DNA of 48,937 bases, taken from NCBI GenBank assembly GCA_016200585.1, contig JACQEN010000024.1:1-48937 (forward strand), in the 5' to 3' direction. This document shows, one piece after another, positions 42,104 to 48,937 of this stretch (its first letter is position 1; each line of letters opens with the position of its first letter). A program made the translations under genes and the position numbers. This DNA is from Deltaproteobacteria bacterium. GTDB taxonomy: Bacteria; Desulfobacterota; Binatia; HRBIN30. Under the pieces are notes generated by a model. The model was not told where the DNA came from. It was given only the letters and a program-made list of their open reading frames with translations, and did no database searches.

Positions 42104-42433
42104 TCACACGATATAGTAGGTCGTGAGCCGAGGAAAGTCCTCACCACGGCGGATCACCCGAGCCGTCAGAATCATCGCTTCACCCTTCTTCGTCCGCATC
42201 GGGAATCGCAGCACATACACTTCGCCGAATCCGTTGTCACCCTTCGACTCGCAATCGCGATTCGCCGCCGCATCGAGGATCGCTTCCGCCAGTTCGTCGG
42301 CTTCGGCAAGGGTAATCCCGAGGGTCGCCTCGAACACTCGCGCCTTGTTCCGGCCGTCGCGGTGCAGCGGGTTGAGGACGTAGTCGTGAAGCTTTGTGCC
42401 CAACTCCGCACGCTCTCCGTTCGGCAACGTCAT
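42104..42433 (-). CDS. DUF6883-domain protein
   Basis: 109 residues from ATG 42433 (a TTG at 42469 is possible). LPNGERAELGTKLHDYVLNPLHRDGRNKARVFEATLGI is the defining segment of the DUF6883 family, with K-L-x-x-Y-x-L-N-P-x-H and N-K-A. The rest is an alpha/beta domain ending TARVIRRGEDFPRLTTYYIV. DUF6883 occurs alone beside DUF4926 and as the tail of some polymorphic toxins. Together with DUF4926 this is a possible small defence or addiction pair located directly downstream of a tRNA. Confidence 0.75.
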   Translation of the reverse strand: MTLPNGERAELGTKLHDYVLNPLHRDGRNKARVFEATLGITLAEADELAEAILDAAANRDCESKGDNGFGEVYVLRFPMRTKKGEAMILTARVIRRGEDFPRLTTYYIV

Positions 42434-42565
42434 CCAACCCGTTTCCCAGAACTCGCCGCTCTGAGTCAATTATCAAGGCACCCACCATCAAGGCACCCAC
42501 TCATGAAGGTCGTCATCGGGTGACACTTCGAGACTTCGACGAGTTCAGCCTTCAGAAGTTCAGAC

Positions 42566-42617
42566 GCCGGGGACGGGGATCGAACCCGTACGGGGGGAAC
42601 CCCCACAGGATTTAAGT
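42566..42617 (-). pseudogene. Duplicated 3' half of tRNA-Leu
   Basis: 52 bases repeat the tRNA-Leu gene from the anticodon loop to the acceptor stem 3' end (compare 42633-42685), with one substitution in the variable arm and one missing T. The 5' half is absent, so it cannot be a tRNA. Copies of tRNA 3' halves are classic scars of site-specific integration; here only 15 bases separate it from the intact gene. Confidence 0.85.
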
Positions 42618-42631
42618 GCCGGAAAAATCAA

Positions 42632-42716
42632 TGCCGGGGACGGGGATCGAACCCGTACGGGGGAAACCCCCACAGGATTTTAAGTCCTGTGTGTCTGCCA
42701 ATTCCACCACCCCGGC
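42632..42716 (-). tRNA. tRNA-Leu (UAA)
   Basis: 85 nt, class II tRNA. Acceptor GCCGGGG / CCCCGGC, anticodon arm CAGGA-CTTAAAA-TCCTG with anticodon TAA, long variable arm GGGGG-TTT-CCCCC, T arm ACGGG-TTCGATC-CCCGT, discriminator A. CCA is not encoded. Confidence 0.95.
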
Positions 42717-42738
42717 GTGCTGCAGCCTGGCCCCAGAA

Positions 42739-42878
42739 CTAGCAGGCCAACGGGCTCGACGACAACGCTCCGCCGCTGCAGCCACCGCTGGCACACTGCG
42801 CGCCCAAGGTGCACGCCGGCCTGGCCCCACCGGCGCCACCGTCGCACGTCAGGATGCTGATGCACCCCCAGGGCTGCG
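42739..42878 (-). other. Possible 3' fragment of a Cys-rich secreted protein gene
   Basis: In a frame different from the HepT remnant, the minus strand reads a Cys-spaced peptide: GCISILTCDGG, ACTLGAQCASGGCSGG and a final LAC before TAG at 42739-42741. The regular Cys and Gly pattern resembles the tails of Cys-rich exported proteins elsewhere in the window. No start or 5' part is present, so at most this is a gene end joined to the HepT remnant by deletion. Chance in GC-rich DNA cannot be excluded. Confidence 0.3.
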
Positions 42879-43079
42879 GACACCCAGCCGACGGCGCCGC
42901 ACGACGTGCATGGCCAGATCAACGGCTGCCTCGCAGGCACGCTGCAGATTCAAAATGATCGAATCTTGGCGGGTAATGTTCTCGGTCAGATGGCGATCAT
43001 CATTGGCGTATTCTTCGCGCACTCTCGCGATGCAGCGCTCGAGGATCGCAGCCTTGTTGAGAACGACGTCATCCGTCAT
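42849..43079 (-). pseudogene. hepT: HepT (HEPN) toxin remnant, C-terminus missing
   Basis: Starts MTDDVVLNKAAILERCIARV and matches HepT/DUF86 through TRQDSIILNLQRACEAAVDLAMHVVRRRRLGV (residues 1-67). From about 42878 on the sequence is unrelated and the frame ends at 42849. The HEPN active site R-x4-6-H-x-Y lies in the missing part, so the product could not be an RNase. The start overlaps the end of the MntA remnant as in intact mntA-hepT operons. Confidence 0.75.
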
Positions 43080-43261
43080 TGATTTGGCCTTCACGATGCA
43101 CCTGCTCCAGAATCTCCCGCCGCTCCTCGAGTCGGGCGTAGGCGGACCAGATCGACGTCGCGACCCAGATGCACCGCCAGACGCTCCTGCACGTCGAAAC
43201 GTGCGACCGGATCGACGGCAACGGCAGCCAGGAAGGCGATGTCCATATCGCTCCTCGCGTG
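43069..43261 (-). pseudogene. mntA: MntA-type nucleotidyltransferase antitoxin remnant
   Basis: Two pieces of an MNT-domain protein remain in different frames: HARSDMDIAFL...PVARFDVQERLAVHLGRDVDLV (to about 43140), then SAYARLEERREILEQVHREGQINDG ending at 43069. The GSRARG nucleotide-binding loop at the 5' end and about 35 central codons are gone. It is an antitoxin that normally neutralises HepT by AMPylation; clearly non-functional here. Confidence 0.75.
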
Positions 43262-43325
43262 GGTGGTAAGAATTCCAATCGCTAGCCTTTTGATTGGCAC
43301 CGCGATTTCGGGTACCTTGCGCTGC

Positions 43326-43646
43326 ATGACGCGAACGGGACTGGCGGTGCTGGTGGTACTCTTGTTGGCTGCGAGCCGCGGAAATGCAGCATGCGTGACG
43401 AATGCGGATTGCGGCTCCGTTGACCTGGTCTGTATCTCCACTGGAAGGTGCGTGTACATCGACGGCCATCCGTGCGGCGAGGACATCGACTGCGAAAGCG
43501 GCTTCTGTCAGGCGATGCCGTCGGGTCCTGTCTGCGCCAGACCGAACAGCGCCCCGGTCGTCTCTGGTCGCAACGGTTTCGCCCTCGGCGCAGTTCTGCT
43601 GTTTGCGGGCCTGTGGTCGGTGCAGCGCGCTGCAAGACGGCGCTAA
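43326..43646 (+). CDS. Small Cys-rich exported protein with C-terminal membrane anchor
   Basis: 106 residues from ATG 43326. Signal peptide (GLAVLVVLLLAASRGNA), eight or nine Cys in a 50-residue core (CVTNADCGSVDLVC, GRCVYIDGHPCGEDIDCESGFC), then a Ser/Asn/Pro spacer and a C-terminal GFALGAVLLFAGLWSVQRAARRR: a short hydrophobic helix followed by Arg residues. This tail has the shape of sorting signals such as MYXO-CTERM, though the typical Cys before the helix is absent. Likely surface- or membrane-retained. Function unknown. Confidence 0.65.
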   Translation: MTRTGLAVLVVLLLAASRGNAACVTNADCGSVDLVCISTGRCVYIDGHPCGEDIDCESGFCQAMPSGPVCARPNSAPVVSGRNGFALGAVLLFAGLWSVQRAARRR

Positions 43647-43754
43647 CGTCGCCGCGCCGGCCGTCGCACCTTCACATCCGGTTCTCCGCTGCGCGTCGCA
43701 CCACTTTCTATGCATCGCAACGCACTCGGGCGTGGGAGGTCGGGACGACTCTAC

Positions 43755-44468
43755 ATGACGCAGTCCAATCCTGAGGCGAAACAGATCTTGCAAGACTATT
43801 TCGATTTCAAGAAGTTTTCCCGCGCTGCGCAAGCCGCGGCTTACATCGGCCTGGACCCGACCACGTATCGAAATTGGCCGGTGGACGTGCTCTTCGCGAC
43901 CTTCCATCCCGGAATCGGCCTGCATTATTCGCGGGGCGGCTACATGCTGGCGCTGCACGACTACAACCACCGCGGCGTCGATTTGAATCATGCGATGGGA
44001 CAGAGCGGCGAGCTCGATTTTCCGGCCGATCTAGGCGAGTGCCTGATGCCGATGGTCATCGAAGCGCGAGAGCTCGACGGAGTGTTTTTTCTGGATCGCC
44101 AACTCGCCGTCTTCGCGGTGGAAGAGGATGGAGTTCGTTACGGGCTGGCGTTTCGAAATACGAATTGCCTGTTCAAAGGATACGACCAGAAGATCTACAC
44201 GTGCATGGCGAAGCCGATGGAGGACTACAAATTCTACGAGCCGCCACTGCGCGGCACCGGCGTACCTACGCCTTCTGCCGTCATCGCCTTTTGCACGCGC
44301 GACGAAGAGTGCAAACTACCGGACGGGTTTTTCGAACGATACGGCGTCGCCGCAGTGCCGCCCGGGGACGAGTTCTTCGACGTCGACCTGTCACACGTCG
44401 AGGCCGGAAAACGGATTGCGCATGTCTTTTGCAATGTAGTCGCTAGTCCGGCACCGGCAATCAATTGA
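43755..44468 (+). CDS. Protein of unknown function
   Basis: 237 residues from ATG 43755 (GGAGGTCGGG lies upstream, somewhat far). No signal peptide or membrane helix. The sequence looks like a well-folded soluble protein: DYFDFKKFSRAAQAAAYIGL, TTYRNWPVDVLFATFHPGIGLHYSRGGYMLALHDYNH, RNTNCLFKGYDQKIYTC, PSAVIAFCTRDEECKLPDGFF. A duplicated short theme (FATFHP / AFCTRDEE) may be structural. I do not recognise the family and no neighbour suggests a role. Confidence 0.6.
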   Translation: MTQSNPEAKQILQDYFDFKKFSRAAQAAAYIGLDPTTYRNWPVDVLFATFHPGIGLHYSRGGYMLALHDYNHRGVDLNHAMGQSGELDFPADLGECLMPMVIEARELDGVFFLDRQLAVFAVEEDGVRYGLAFRNTNCLFKGYDQKIYTCMAKPMEDYKFYEPPLRGTGVPTPSAVIAFCTRDEECKLPDGFFERYGVAAVPPGDEFFDVDLSHVEAGKRIAHVFCNVVASPAPAIN

Positions 44469-44688
44469 ACGCACACCTCGACGTCCAACCGTGTGTCGCC
44501 ACAGCGACGGACGTCATTCCCGGGTCGGAAGCCGGCGGCGCCAACGTCCTTTCCTGTGCGAGCAAGCGTCGCCGTGGATCGTAATGACCTGAACCGCGTA
44601 GGCGAGTCCGGCAGCCCCGACGAATGCTGCAAGCATCAACGCCGCACCCAAACGTCGCGCCGCGGGTCCCTGGGGGTAGAACGTGCTT
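44469..44688. other. Short interval downstream of the sulfatase gene
   Basis: Between two convergent genes. On the minus strand a hydrophobic stretch (ALMLAAFVGAAGLAYAV) can be read just past the sulfatase stop, but it lacks a credible start codon and ribosome site, so no gene is called. Confidence 0.4.
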
Positions 44689-46200
44689 TCATCCCAACCC
44701 CATTCTCTCGAATTGATCGGCGGGTGCTTCGACTTCATCAAGTACGGCACGCAACAACTCGACGAGGCGACGCTCAACGGCATCGCCGGAGAGATTGCGT
44801 TCTTCGCTCGGGTCTTCGCCGAGATCGTACAGATGATTGCCGCTGAACGGGCCGAGCGCCCAGTACGGCAGCAGGTCGCCAGCGACGAAGGGCTGACGAA
44901 TTACCGGAATCCGCGAACCGGGCATTCGATCCAACACGGCACGTTCGTCGGGCAGCGGCAGACGCAGGTCGGGCGCGATGTGCACCGGCATGGTCGACCA
45001 ACGGTTCGACCACATGCTGAGCGGAGCGTTCGTAGCGATCGGTGCCCGGACGTACTTCCACTGGCCGTCGACGACGTGGACCTCGCGCCCCCACACTCCG
45101 GCAAGCGCGTATTCGCGTATCGCACTAGCAGTGCCGCGGATCAGTGGCAGCAGCGACCGACCGTGCGTCCGATGATTCACCGACGCACCGAAGACCGCCA
45201 GAATCGTCGCGTGCAGGTCGACCGTCGTCGTCAGCGCTGCAATCGTGCGTACCGGCTCACCCGGCCAGGCGATCATCAACGGCGTGTGCACCAGCGGTTC
45301 GTACAGCGGCACCGGCGGCTTGCCCCAGATGTCCTTCTCGCCCAGGTAGTGACCGTGATCGGTGCAGACGATCACGGCGGTGTTGTCCCACAAACCTCTC
45401 GCGTCGATTGCGTCCAACACCCGTCCGAACCAGGCATCGATCATCGTCAGCTTGGCGCCGTAGGAAGCCCGCAGCTGGCGCGCCTGTGCCGGGTCGAGCA
45501 CGCCGTGCTGCAAAGCGCCGCGCATGTACGGCGGCCAGATGAGATGCGGCCCCTGCCAATCGGGATCATACATCGAGGCGTACGGCTCCGGCGTATCGAA
45601 CGGTTCGTGCGGATCGAACTCGTCGACCAACAGGAAGAAGCGTTGGTGGGCGGCGGCGTGCGTTTCAAGCCAGCTTGCCGCCGCAGCCATTGTCCGCGGG
45701 CCGGGAAAGTCGCTCTCGTCTCTGAAATAGCCGCGCGAGTTGTCGTACGGCGTGTGGCCGCGGCCGAAGGACGGCGCGCCCATCCAACTGACATCCGGGC
45801 GTGTTTGCCACGCGTCGCTCTCGTGACCGCGTTGGTAGTCCCACGCCGTGAAGTCGCTGTGATAGTTCTCGCCACCGATCTCGAAGAGGTGCGGATGATC
45901 GGTGACCAGCTTGGTGACGACGCCCGCACGCCGCAGGGCGGCCGTGATCGCTTCTTCCCAGATCTCGATCGAGCCCCACGGCTTCCAAAGAAAATCGAGC
46001 GCACCGCAAAGCAGGTCGTGGCGCGCTGGAATGCACGGTAACGATCCGGAGTAGTGGCGCTCGAAACGCAAGGCGCGGCGGGCGAAGCGGTCGAGATTCG
46101 GGGTGGCGAATTCATTGCCTCCGTACGCTGCCAGGAGATGGCGGTTGAGGCTGTCCATCAAGACGACAATGACGTTGCGCGGCACGGCCGAGTGATTCAT
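44689..46200 (-). CDS. Sulfatase-family hydrolase
   Basis: 503 residues from ATG 46200 (MNHSAVPRNVIVVLMDSLNR). The active-site consensus C-x-P-x-R is present as C56-I-P-A-R60 in LPCIPARHDLLCG, where Cys would become formylglycine. D16 is a metal ligand; the adjacent second Asp of many sulfatases is Ser. Later, TDHGHYLGEKD gives the distal metal/substrate residues. No signal peptide, so it is probably cytoplasmic unless exported otherwise. Could act on sulfate or phosphate monoesters; substrate unknown. No formylglycine-generating enzyme is in the window. Divergent from the NYN gene 96 bp away. Confidence 0.85.
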   Translation of the reverse strand: MNHSAVPRNVIVVLMDSLNRHLLAAYGGNEFATPNLDRFARRALRFERHYSGSLPCIPARHDLLCGALDFLWKPWGSIEIWEEAITAALRRAGVVTKLVTDHPHLFEIGGENYHSDFTAWDYQRGHESDAWQTRPDVSWMGAPSFGRGHTPYDNSRGYFRDESDFPGPRTMAAAASWLETHAAAHQRFFLLVDEFDPHEPFDTPEPYASMYDPDWQGPHLIWPPYMRGALQHGVLDPAQARQLRASYGAKLTMIDAWFGRVLDAIDARGLWDNTAVIVCTDHGHYLGEKDIWGKPPVPLYEPLVHTPLMIAWPGEPVRTIAALTTTVDLHATILAVFGASVNHRTHGRSLLPLIRGTASAIREYALAGVWGREVHVVDGQWKYVRAPIATNAPLSMWSNRWSTMPVHIAPDLRLPLPDERAVLDRMPGSRIPVIRQPFVAGDLLPYWALGPFSGNHLYDLGEDPSEERNLSGDAVERRLVELLRAVLDEVEAPADQFERMGLG

Positions 46201-46296
46201 CTCGTCGCCGCCATAGCGCAGTCGCGCGTTGGCAGTCGAGAGCATTCGACAGGCGACCCGATTCGCGGCATAAATTCACTCATGAAGGCAACATCG

Positions 46297-47424
46297 ATGC
46301 GCAAGAAGCGGGGCAAGACCACGGCACCAACGAAGGCGAAGACGACAAAGACGAAAGCCTCAAAGCGGCCGACGGCGGTAAAGCACCGCGCGTTCCGGGC
46401 AACGCCTGCAGCGAAGCCTGCAAGGGCCAAGAAGCTCACGGCGCAATTGCCCTTGGCGACCAGCCGGCGCGCCATCTTCATCGACGCCGAGAATACCAGC
46501 GGCGAAGCCGACCTCGAACGCGTCATCGAGCACCTCAAGATCGATCGCCGCGCCCAACCGACGACGTTGATCGCCGTCGGCAACTGGCGCGCCATCGGAT
46601 CGGGCGCGGCGCGCCTGCTGGCGCGTAGCGGCGCCGAGCTGGTGCACAGCGCACCGTCGCCCGGCGTGCGCGATTGGAGCGACCTGTGGATTGCGGTCGC
46701 GGCCGGACGTTGGTTGGCGCAGGCCCAGCCGGGCGACCGTTTGGAGATCGTCTCCGACGATCGCGCCTTCGACGCCGTCACCCAGGCCGCCGTCGCTGTC
46801 GGCGCCGAGTTCATCCGCATTTCGTATCGTTCGATCCCGGGGGTCACCGTCGTCCACACGCCGCAAGCTGTCGAGCACGATCGGCGGCCGCGACGCCGCG
46901 GTGGTCGCCGGCGCCGGCATGGCAGCGGCGGACGAGCCGAGGGCGCCGCGCCGACACCGGACGAGGGTACGGCAGCCGAAGCGCCTACCTCGCCGCCCGC
47001 GCAAGCGCCCGCGTCTGAACCCGTCGACGGACACCCGGCGTCGCATGAACAAGTACGTTCGACCTTGCTGCGCATCACCAGCGGCGAGGCCGGGCGCTGG
47101 ATCAATCTCGATCTGTTGGCCAATGCGCTGCGCGACGAAGGATTCACGCGGCCGCCGGGGTCGCCGCGCTTGGTGACCCGCTTGCGCCACATGAAGGACA
47201 TCGAGATTTCGCCCAACGGCATGGTGCGTGTCGTTGGCGATTCGGCCGCGGCATCGAGCCCGACAGAAGCGCCGCAGCACGCGCCGGAGCCGGAGACCGA
47301 AAGCGCCGATGCGACAGCAGACGAGGCTGCAGCACGGCCACGGCGTCGTCGCCGCCGCGGCCGCGGTGGCACAAAGAGGAAGGCCGCCGCAGCAGGCGAA
47401 GCACCGGAAGCGGAGCCGGAGTAG
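46297..47424 (+). CDS. NYN-domain nuclease-like protein with OST-HTH-like segment
   Basis: 375 residues from ATG 46297 (AAGG 8 nt upstream). Lys-rich N-terminal tail of about 50 residues; NYN/PIN-like domain (about 57-200) with AIFIDAENTSG (D63), VRDWSDLWIAVAAGRWL and LEIVSDDRAFD, giving the acidic residues of this RNase fold; then a basic, Pro/Ala-rich linker. A region at about 253-320 (VRSTLLRITSGEAGRWINLDLLANALRDEGF, SPRLVTRLRHM) looks like a winged-helix LOTUS/OST-HTH domain. The tail RRRRRRGRGG is RNA-binding in style. Likely an RNA-binding nuclease; target unknown. Confidence 0.7.
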   Translation: MRKKRGKTTAPTKAKTTKTKASKRPTAVKHRAFRATPAAKPARAKKLTAQLPLATSRRAIFIDAENTSGEADLERVIEHLKIDRRAQPTTLIAVGNWRAIGSGAARLLARSGAELVHSAPSPGVRDWSDLWIAVAAGRWLAQAQPGDRLEIVSDDRAFDAVTQAAVAVGAEFIRISYRSIPGVTVVHTPQAVEHDRRPRRRGGRRRRHGSGGRAEGAAPTPDEGTAAEAPTSPPAQAPASEPVDGHPASHEQVRSTLLRITSGEAGRWINLDLLANALRDEGFTRPPGSPRLVTRLRHMKDIEISPNGMVRVVGDSAAASSPTEAPQHAPEPETESADATADEAAARPRRRRRRGRGGTKRKAAAAGEAPEAEPE

Positions 47425-47449
47425 GGGCGCCTCAGCCGCTGTACGAACC

Positions 47450-48937
47450 TTACGTCTCGAAATAGATGTTGCGCAGCTCGCTGTAGTGCTCGAGAGCGTG
47501 CATGCCGAGCTCGCGGCCCAGGCCGGATTGGCGGTAGCCGCCGAACGGACCTTGCAAGTGCACGCTCGACGACGAGTTCACCGACAACACGCCGGTTTTG
47601 ATTGCCTGGGCGACGCGTAGTCCGCGTTTGAGATCGTTCGTCCACAACGACCCCGACAAGCCGTAGATCGTATCGTTGGCGATTTTCACCGCCTCTTCCG
47701 CGTTCCGGAACGTCAGCGTCGAAAGCACGGGGCCGAAGATTTCCTCGCGCGCGATGGTCATGGCGCCGGTCACGCGGTCGAAGACGGTGGGCTCGATATA
47801 GAAGCCGCCCGAATTCTGCCGCACCTGCCGGCCGCCGGCGGCGAGCGCCGCGCCTTCCTGCTTGCCCTTTTCGATGTAGCCGAGCACGCGGTCCATCTGC
47901 GCGCGGTCCACCATCGAGCCCATCAGCGTCTTGGGATCGAGCGGGTCGCCCGGCTGGTACACGGCGGCCAGCGCCTTCACCTTGTCGACGAAGGCGTCGT
48001 GGATTTTTTCCTCCACCAGCAGGCGCGATGCCGCCGAGCACACCTGGCCGGAGTTGAAAAAAATGCCTTCGGCGGCGCCGGCCGCCGCGGCTTCGAGATC
48101 GGGCGCGTCGGCGAAGACGATGTTGGGCGTCTTGCCGCCGCATTCGAGGCTGACGATCTTCATGTTCGACTCGCCGGAATATTTGAGGAAGAGCTTCCCC
48201 ACCTCAGTCGAGCCGGTGAAGGCGACGGCGTCCACCTCCATATGGCGGCCCAAGGCCTGGCCCGCCGTCTCGCCGAAACCCGGCACCACGTTGAAGACGC
48301 CTTCGGGAATGCCGGCTTCCGCCGCCAGCTCGGCCACGCGCAGCACCGACAGCGGCGACTGCTCCGCCGGCTTGACGATGACGGAATTGCCCATCGCCAG
48401 CGCCGGCGCGAATTTCCACGCCGCCATAAGGAGCGGAAAGTTCCACGGCACCCCCGCGCCCCCCACGCCGAGCGGCTCGCGGGTGACGAGGGCGAGGCTG
48501 TCCGTCGCGGTGGGCGCGATCTCGTCGTAGATTTTGTCGATGGCTTCGGCGTACCAGCGCACGCATTCGACCACCGCGTTGATATCGACATTCTTGGCAA
48601 ACTTGATCGGCTTGCCCATGTCGAGCGTTTCCAGCAGCGCCAGCTCGTCGGCATGGGCGGCGATGAGTTCGGCGAGTTTCAAGAGCGTGCGCTTGCGCGA
48701 TTTCGGCGGTTGATCCGCCCACGTGCCGGAATTGAACGCGGCGCGCGCCGCCTTGACGGCGCGGTCCACGTCTTCGCGATCGCCGGCGGCAATTTTCGCC
48801 AGCAGCTTGCCGTCCACCGGCGAAATGCAGTCGTAGGTCGCGCCGCTCGCCGCAGGCACGAACCTGCCACCGATGAACGCCTTATCGCGGAAGCTGAGCT
48901 TGCCCGCTTCCTTGCGCCAATCCATTGCGAGGTTCAT
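47450..48937 (-). CDS. NAD(P)-dependent aldehyde dehydrogenase (PuuC/BADH group)
   Basis: 495 residues; ATG at the very edge of the window, so a longer N-terminus cannot be excluded (ATG at residue 5 is also possible). Catalytic set: N166 in PWNFPLL, K189 in VIVKPAEQSPLS, E265 in LECGGKTPN and the nucleophile C300 in SGQVCSAAS; EEIFGPVL and the C-terminal GYRQSGLGRE are intact. It oxidises aldehydes to acids in the cytoplasm. The closest family memory is gamma-glutamyl-gamma-aminobutyraldehyde dehydrogenase (e.g. WYAEAIDKIYDEIA), but the substrate is uncertain. The last two bases of LELGGK differ (Cys for Leu). Confidence 0.9.
   Translation of the reverse strand: MNLAMDWRKEAGKLSFRDKAFIGGRFVPAASGATYDCISPVDGKLLAKIAAGDREDVDRAVKAARAAFNSGTWADQPPKSRKRTLLKLAELIAAHADELALLETLDMGKPIKFAKNVDINAVVECVRWYAEAIDKIYDEIAPTATDSLALVTREPLGVGGAGVPWNFPLLMAAWKFAPALAMGNSVIVKPAEQSPLSVLRVAELAAEAGIPEGVFNVVPGFGETAGQALGRHMEVDAVAFTGSTEVGKLFLKYSGESNMKIVSLECGGKTPNIVFADAPDLEAAAAGAAEGIFFNSGQVCSAASRLLVEEKIHDAFVDKVKALAAVYQPGDPLDPKTLMGSMVDRAQMDRVLGYIEKGKQEGAALAAGGRQVRQNSGGFYIEPTVFDRVTGAMTIAREEIFGPVLSTLTFRNAEEAVKIANDTIYGLSGSLWTNDLKRGLRVAQAIKTGVLSVNSSSSVHLQGPFGGYRQSGLGRELGMHALEHYSELRNIYFET

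Noticed and set aside
42849-43991. 380-codon minus-strand open frame as one gene
   Set aside because: Only the last 77 codons (from 43079) resemble a known protein (HepT); the upstream part is opposite real plus-strand genes and is low in plausible protein features.
44514-44783. Small membrane protein downstream of the sulfatase
   Set aside because: The hydrophobic part lacks a credible start codon and ribosome site; the apparent ATG is inside the sulfatase gene.
1-48937. CRISPR array, rRNA genes or IS elements with terminal inverted repeats
   Set aside because: No regularly spaced repeats, rRNA-like sequence or transposase was seen in either strand.

Overview
The window is GC-rich, Gram-negative-type chromosomal DNA. 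It carries type IV pilin, outer-surface proteins with paired EF-hand (dockerin-like) repeats, Cys-rich secreted proteins and a cyclic beta-1,2-glucan synthase. The mix of dockerin-like GD-x-x-GDGE-type proteins, YIP1 membrane protein and Myxococcus-like Cys-rich modules fits an uncultured deltaproteobacterial-grade lineage such as Candidatus Binatota. That placement is inference; no rRNA or marker gene is present.

Layout. 1-2.1 kb: a secreted protein with two tandem repeats, a gene-free C-rich stretch and a CGNR-type zinc-finger protein. 2.2-6.4 kb: the integrase end of an integrative element (excisionase-like HTH, CHC2 primase, DUF3631 ATPase, second excisionase-like HTH, XRE regulator, tyrosine recombinase) inserted at the 3' end of a tRNA-CAU gene; its far end was not found. 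6.4-11.1 kb: dockerin-like secreted protein, YIP1 protein, a type IV pilin with a well-formed sigma-54 promoter and a strong terminator, and a GT-C membrane glycosyltransferase. 11.1-12.8 kb: two Hsp20 genes (the upstream one frameshifted) and an SRAP/YedK abasic-site protein. 12.8-20.3 kb: two separate chromate-transporter (ChrA) clusters, one with a cupredoxin, the other with an Fe/Mn superoxide dismutase and a DUF1259 protein; between them lie a MOSC protein and a TMTC-like membrane protein with TPRs. 20.7-23.8 kb: a three-gene HlyD/ABC/ABC-2 exporter operon. 23.9-30.1 kb: phosphoesterase lipoprotein, GNAT-like protein plus polysaccharide deacetylase, and two secreted repeat proteins.

30.3-39.2 kb: a cyclic glucan synthase (NdvB/Cgs type) split into two ORFs that overlap by ATGA, at a site where about 13 residues of the family sequence are missing. 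39.4-43.3 kb is a decayed, accessory-looking stretch, all on the minus strand: a chain of three overlapping small ORFs, an MGDKSPK-type small protein, an SGNH hydrolase with one in-frame stop, a DUF6883/DUF4926 pair, tRNA-Leu(UAA) followed by a duplicated 3' half of itself, and remnants of a MntA/HepT toxin-antitoxin pair. 43.3-48.9 kb: a small Cys-rich protein with a C-terminal membrane anchor, an unrecognised protein, a sulfatase, a NYN-domain protein and an aldehyde dehydrogenase reaching the window edge.

No complete undescribed system can be demonstrated. The best candidates for follow-up are the split glucan synthase, the coupled small-ORF operon, the tRNA-Leu/toxin-antitoxin scar and the pilin-glycosyltransferase pair.
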